A stretch of 64,000 nucleotides of DNA, taken from assembly GCF_009193325.2 (NCBI RefSeq), contig NZ_CP059856.1:1612001-1676000 (forward strand), in the 5' to 3' direction. The translations under genes and the position numbers were made by a program. This DNA comes from Bacteroides zhangwenhongii (lineage in GTDB: Bacteria; Bacteroidota; Bacteroidia; Bacteroidales; Bacteroidaceae). Shown here piece by piece: positions 61,501 through 64,000 of the stretch. The notes beneath the pieces are model-generated. The model saw only the letters and a program-made list of their open reading frames with translations, was not told where the DNA came from and ran no database searches. The stretch's first letter is position 1, and every line of letters starts with the position of its first letter.

Positions 61501-62933
61501 TTATTAAAGAACCACCAGAAAATCACCACCAATACCAATCCGGCAATCACCAGAGAAAGTACAAGCGTCATCTGTCGCGAACCGGCTTCCAATGACACAT
61601 AACGACTTTCCAGTTCCTTGTCCTGGCGGGTAAAATTCAAAATATCCAGATAAATATTCCGATTATAATCAGAAGCATATTTCATTCCGAGCCCTGCATA
61701 CGATACACTCAATTGTTCCCGAATCCTTGAAATCCATTCAGGAACGGTCTTCACATTTTCCTGCGCAATCCAAGGCACTCCCGTATAGGTAGTATCACCT
61801 TCTGCAAACGTATGCAGCTTATCCAATGTATCCGCTTCATGATGATAATAAAGTATATGATGGCGATTCACACAATCCAACGCTTTCGTGAGTGTATCCA
61901 GCGCTTCCGAATATCGTCCGTGCGCATTCAGATATTTTCCGATAGAAACATACGCTCCGGCAATCTGATACAAGTCATTATATTGGCGGAACCTTTCAAG
62001 CGCGAGTTGTGCCATGCGCAAAGGTAAAAGAGAATCTACCGGCAAAGCAAACTGCTCCAGCATATGTCCTCTCCTTGTCTGGAAAAACTCGAAACTATCG
62101 GAAGAAGCCATCAAGTTGGCAAGACCTTGCAAACCATTTCCTTCGAAATAAGGATGATTGCTCTGAACAGCCGTCCGCCAAGTATAATATAAATGATCAA
62201 ACTCACGTAGTTTTCTCTCTTCCGGTGTCTTTGCTTCAACCAGAGAAGCGGCCCCTTTAAGATAATGATAGTAAAGCAATTGATTAGTATCCGCCAATGC
62301 TTCCTCTTCCGGAATATGACTGAGCGACGCAATCGCTTCCTGTCGTTGCTGAAGGTAATAGTAATAAATGGCGGAAACAATAAAGAACTCCGTAAAAGCA
62401 TAATCCAACCGAAGCTTTTCGTGCCTGTCGGCAAACAAATCACTTTCCTCACGAATACGTTTCATACGTCTCAACGCACTGTTCCTATAATCATAAAATT
62501 CTTTGTTCATTGCCGTCCTCTGACAGATTTTCATCAGTCCGATATCGGCAATCAAAAGCTCAAGTTCGTTTTTAGTCAGTTTATAGACCTCTTTATGAGA
62601 CGCTTCGGCACGGTCAAAATCCATATTCATAAAAGCCCAGAATCCCAGATTATTTAAAGCTTCCGCTTTCCCCGACTTATAAAAGTTCACCTTACTATAA
62701 GCCTGTTCGGCATATTTATAAGAAGAATCCAGGTTTCGGTAACGATAAGCATACGCTGTTCCATTAAGCGAATCAATCAAACGCACCTCTTTAGTCGGCA
62801 CCATATCAGTGCACGAGAAGAACAAAGAAAGAATTATCAGAATAGATAACGGATAATAAATAATCGATAATGAGCTATGCTGTGCCTCATTACCTATTCT
62901 TCGGACATTATTATTTAAAGAGATCCTTTTCAT
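58560..62933 (-). CDS. Double-module membrane sensor histidine kinase (DUF5112/DUF5113 type)
   Basis: A 1457-residue protein. Module 1: lipobox-like LFFSC with Cys41, TPR-like helices to about 440, a membrane helix near 447-468, a helical region without a clear phospho-acceptor His, and an intact HATPase (MTENARKYTPEG as N box, VEDNGRGIS as G1, NKGSGFGLMN as G2). Module 2: a second signal-like stretch GVLLCLLLPVGMVSC with Cys857, a sensor part, a membrane helix (IILCFVLLVVLLVGYYFLYM), a GAF-like region, H1239 in STIKHETIYYPNK as likely phospho-acceptor and a worn HATPase (LLENLIDEAL). So one module keeps the ATP site and the other the His. The response regulator gene follows 36 bases later. 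Confidence 0.87.
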   Translation of the reverse strand: MKRISLNNNVRRIGNEAQHSSLSIIYYPLSILIILSLFFSCTDMVPTKEVRLIDSLNGTAYAYRYRNLDSSYKYAEQAYSKVNFYKSGKAEALNNLGFWAFMNMDFDRAEASHKEVYKLTKNELELLIADIGLMKICQRTAMNKEFYDYRNSALRRMKRIREESDLFADRHEKLRLDYAFTEFFIVSAIYYYYLQQRQEAIASLSHIPEEEALADTNQLLYYHYLKGAASLVEAKTPEERKLREFDHLYYTWRTAVQSNHPYFEGNGLQGLANLMASSDSFEFFQTRRGHMLEQFALPVDSLLPLRMAQLALERFRQYNDLYQIAGAYVSIGKYLNAHGRYSEALDTLTKALDCVNRHHILYYHHEADTLDKLHTFAEGDTTYTGVPWIAQENVKTVPEWISRIREQLSVSYAGLGMKYASDYNRNIYLDILNFTRQDKELESRYVSLEAGSRQMTLVLSLVIAGLVLVVIFWWFFNKRSKIRNRLDVERLQQILGLCRDITSSIPMNVPLIQQGIDQLFGKGRMKLEISEEGKATLCSGYRLSRDEKALVHVLEPYIIWAADNEQMVEALSDERMQLEKQRYIYEQHIAGNKRQNLIKKACMAIVNGINPYIDRILNEVHKLTERGYIDDEKIKKEKYQYIDELVTTINEYNDILALWIKMKQGTLSLNIETFGLNELFELVGKGRRAFEMKKQTLEIEPTVATVKADRALTLFMINTMTENARKYTPEGGNIKVYARMTDTYVEISVEDNGRGISTEDVERIIGEKVYDSRVIGMKNAEDPEELKENKGSGFGLMNCKGIIEKYKKTNDLFRVCAFNVESELGKGSRFYFRLPLGIRKIVGVLLCLLLPVGMVSCVHDSISPMLQEGDSIVVVTDSVYEDLLDAASDYANAAYFANVDEEYELALQYIDSAMMLLNGHYEKYARAEHPHRYMKLVGEGIPAEISWWNELFDSDYHVILDIRNEAAVAFLALKQLDAYSYNNSAFTDLYKLQGEDQTLEAYCKQLERSNTNKTVGIILCFVLLVVLLVGYYFLYMRKRLQNRLNLEQVLEINQKVFAASLVRPQEQEDAEALQREESTLKEIPQRIVDEAFGSVNELLTIDRMGIAAYNETTHRLEYASCPGQEMPEMVQQCFDSGEYLERRHYLAIPLKVEAGGEHQCVGVLYLERREGSEQETNRLLFELVARYVAIVIFNAVVKLATKYRDIESAHEEARRALWEDSMLHVQNMVLDNCLSTIKHETIYYPNKIKQIVGRLNMQNISEKEEREAVETMTELIEYYKGIFTILSSCASRQLEEVTFRRVVIPVQELLDTAGKYFRKSMKNRTERIELEIGTVDAKVIGDLNQLRFLLENLIDEALAVHEDGLLRLQARQDDEYIRFLFADTRREKSMEELNLLFYPNLARMTAGEKGELRGTEYLVCKQIIRDHDEFAGRRGCRINAEPAADGGFTVYFTVPRR

Positions 62934-63090
62934 TATCCATCGTCAACTATCCATTAATTACGCAAATCTACAAATATTTCCGATAAGTTGGAGAGAAAAT
63001 GATTTTTTATACAATAAGTCCTTCTAAATAATAAGAGAAATTCCTACCTTTGCAGGCAAATTAACAAATAGGTAAAACATCTATTACAAA

Positions 63091-64000
63091 ATGAGCGAAA
63101 AAGCACCCTTTATGGTATTCTCGGGAACAAACTCGAGATATCTTGCAGAAAAAATCTGCGCAAGCCTGAATTGTCCTCTGGGAAATATGAACATTACCCA
63201 TTTTGCCGATGGCGAATTTGCTGTTTCATATGAGGAATCAATTCGTGGCGCCCATGTATTCTTGGTTCAATCCACATTCCCAAACTCAGACAACTTAATG
63301 GAACTTCTCCTGATGGTTGACGCGGCAAAACGTGCATCAGCAAAGAGCATTGTAGCTGTAATTCCCTATTTCGGATGGGCTCGTCAGGATAGAAAAGACA
63401 AACCTCGTGTATCTATCGGAGCTAAACTAGTAGCCGACCTGCTTTCCGTTGCAGGTATCGACCGACTGATTACTATGGACCTGCACGCAGACCAGATTCA
63501 GGGATTCTTCGATATTCCGGTAGACCACCTGTATGCGTCAGCCGTATTCCTCCCCTACATCCAGTCATTGAAATTGGAGGATCTGGTGATTGCTACACCG
63601 GACGTAGGAGGTTCAAAACGTGCCAGCACTTTCTCCAAATATCTCGGTGTACCGTTGGTACTTTGCAACAAGTCGCGTGAGAAAGCCAATGAAGTTGCTT
63701 CCATGCAGATCATCGGTGATGTGAAAGATAAAAATGTAGTATTGATCGACGATATCGTAGACACAGCCGGAACAATCACCAAAGCAGCCAACATTATGTT
63801 GGAAGCCGGTGCAAAGTCTGTACGTGCTATCGCCAGTCACTGCGTAATGTCCGATCCCGCTTCATTCCGTGTACAGGAATCCGGTCTGACAGAAATGGTA
63901 TTTACCGACAGCATTCCTTACGCAAAGAAGTGTGCGAAAGTAAAACAGTTAAGTATCGCCGATATGTTTGCTGAGACAATCAAACGAGTTATGAATAACG
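63091..64000 (+). CDS. prs: Ribose-phosphate pyrophosphokinase, C-terminal end outside the window
   Basis: About 303 residues visible, only the last few missing (usual length about 312). It makes PRPP from ribose 5-phosphate and ATP for nucleotide, His and Trp synthesis. Start MSEKAPFMVFSGTNSRYLAEKI at 63091. Blocks: FADGEFAVSYEESIRG, ATP-site PYFGWARQDRKDKPR, metal site TMDLHADQIQGFF, and PRPP loop VVLIDDIVDTAGTI. A -7 box TACCTTTG (63045-63052) is about 38 bases ahead of the ATG. Divergent from the sensor kinase. Confidence 0.96.
   Translation, partial: MSEKAPFMVFSGTNSRYLAEKICASLNCPLGNMNITHFADGEFAVSYEESIRGAHVFLVQSTFPNSDNLMELLLMVDAAKRASAKSIVAVIPYFGWARQDRKDKPRVSIGAKLVADLLSVAGIDRLITMDLHADQIQGFFDIPVDHLYASAVFLPYIQSLKLEDLVIATPDVGGSKRASTFSKYLGVPLVLCNKSREKANEVASMQIIGDVKDKNVVLIDDIVDTAGTITKAANIMLEAGAKSVRAIASHCVMSDPASFRVQESGLTEMVFTDSIPYAKKCAKVKQLSIADMFAETIKRVMNN

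Overview
The window reads as chromosomal DNA of a gut Bacteroides close to the B. thetaiotaomicron/ovatus group. Reasons: the sigma-factor boxes are of Bacteroides type (TTTG, about 19-20 bases, then TAnnTTTG) upstream of most genes, Shine-Dalgarno sites are largely absent, and the families are typical (DUF4988/BspA lipoproteins, SPOR/HU-like protein, BT0820-type HAD phosphatase, Nudix-type sugar regulator, xylose and hexuronate genes, one-piece fused sensor kinase).

Layout. 1-2.2 kb: end of a dTDP-rhamnose gene, then an HU/SPOR membrane protein and an FHA protein. 2.4-10.1 kb: an accessory block with a small membrane protein and two tandem BspA-type leucine-rich-repeat lipoproteins. Ahead of them lies a promoter plus a roughly 240-nt structured leader that ends in an intrinsic terminator just before the start codon. 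A second copy of this leader lies further upstream, has lost its gene, and is split by an IS110/IS1111-type element. 10.3-12.1 kb: an HU-like protein and a DUF4160/DUF2442/HTH module lying between two identical 77-bp repeats. 12.1-16.2 kb: hexuronate catabolism (uxaB, LacI regulator, uxaC). 16.3-33.8 kb: mostly housekeeping (two tRNA-Lys, metallo-hydrolase, frameshifted POT transporter, small lipoproteins, BamA-like outer membrane protein, TrmH, lspA, DksA-like, ileS, YhiM-like, GNAT-nitrilase). 33.9-38.5 kb: an AT-rich island with a free-standing EF-Tu domain III, an AraC/GyrI regulator and a compact five-gene operon of unclear job. 38.7-44.1 kb: the xylose genes xylE-xylA-xylB and their Nudix regulator. 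44.4-51.5 kb: thiD, fabD, RRM protein, glutamine synthetase, patatin, GH13 amylase. 51.6-64 kb: glgB, small conserved genes, tRNA-Arg, AbgT transporter, response regulator plus a giant double sensor kinase, and the start of prs.

The most interesting region is 7.7-10.1 kb. The leader RNA has two hairpins whose apical loops are complementary to each other over 7-8 nt in both copies, the terminator stem shows a compensatory change between copies, and homology continues to the start codon. It therefore looks like a conditional terminator for surface lipoproteins. Comparing the two leader copies also fixes the ends of the IS110-type element and points to a guide (bridge) RNA in its 300-bp right end. 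Other items to follow up: a possible 100-nt RNA or micro-ORF at 19.5 kb, the five-gene operon at 35.8-38.5 kb, the EF-Tu domain III protein, and the double-lipobox sensor kinase.
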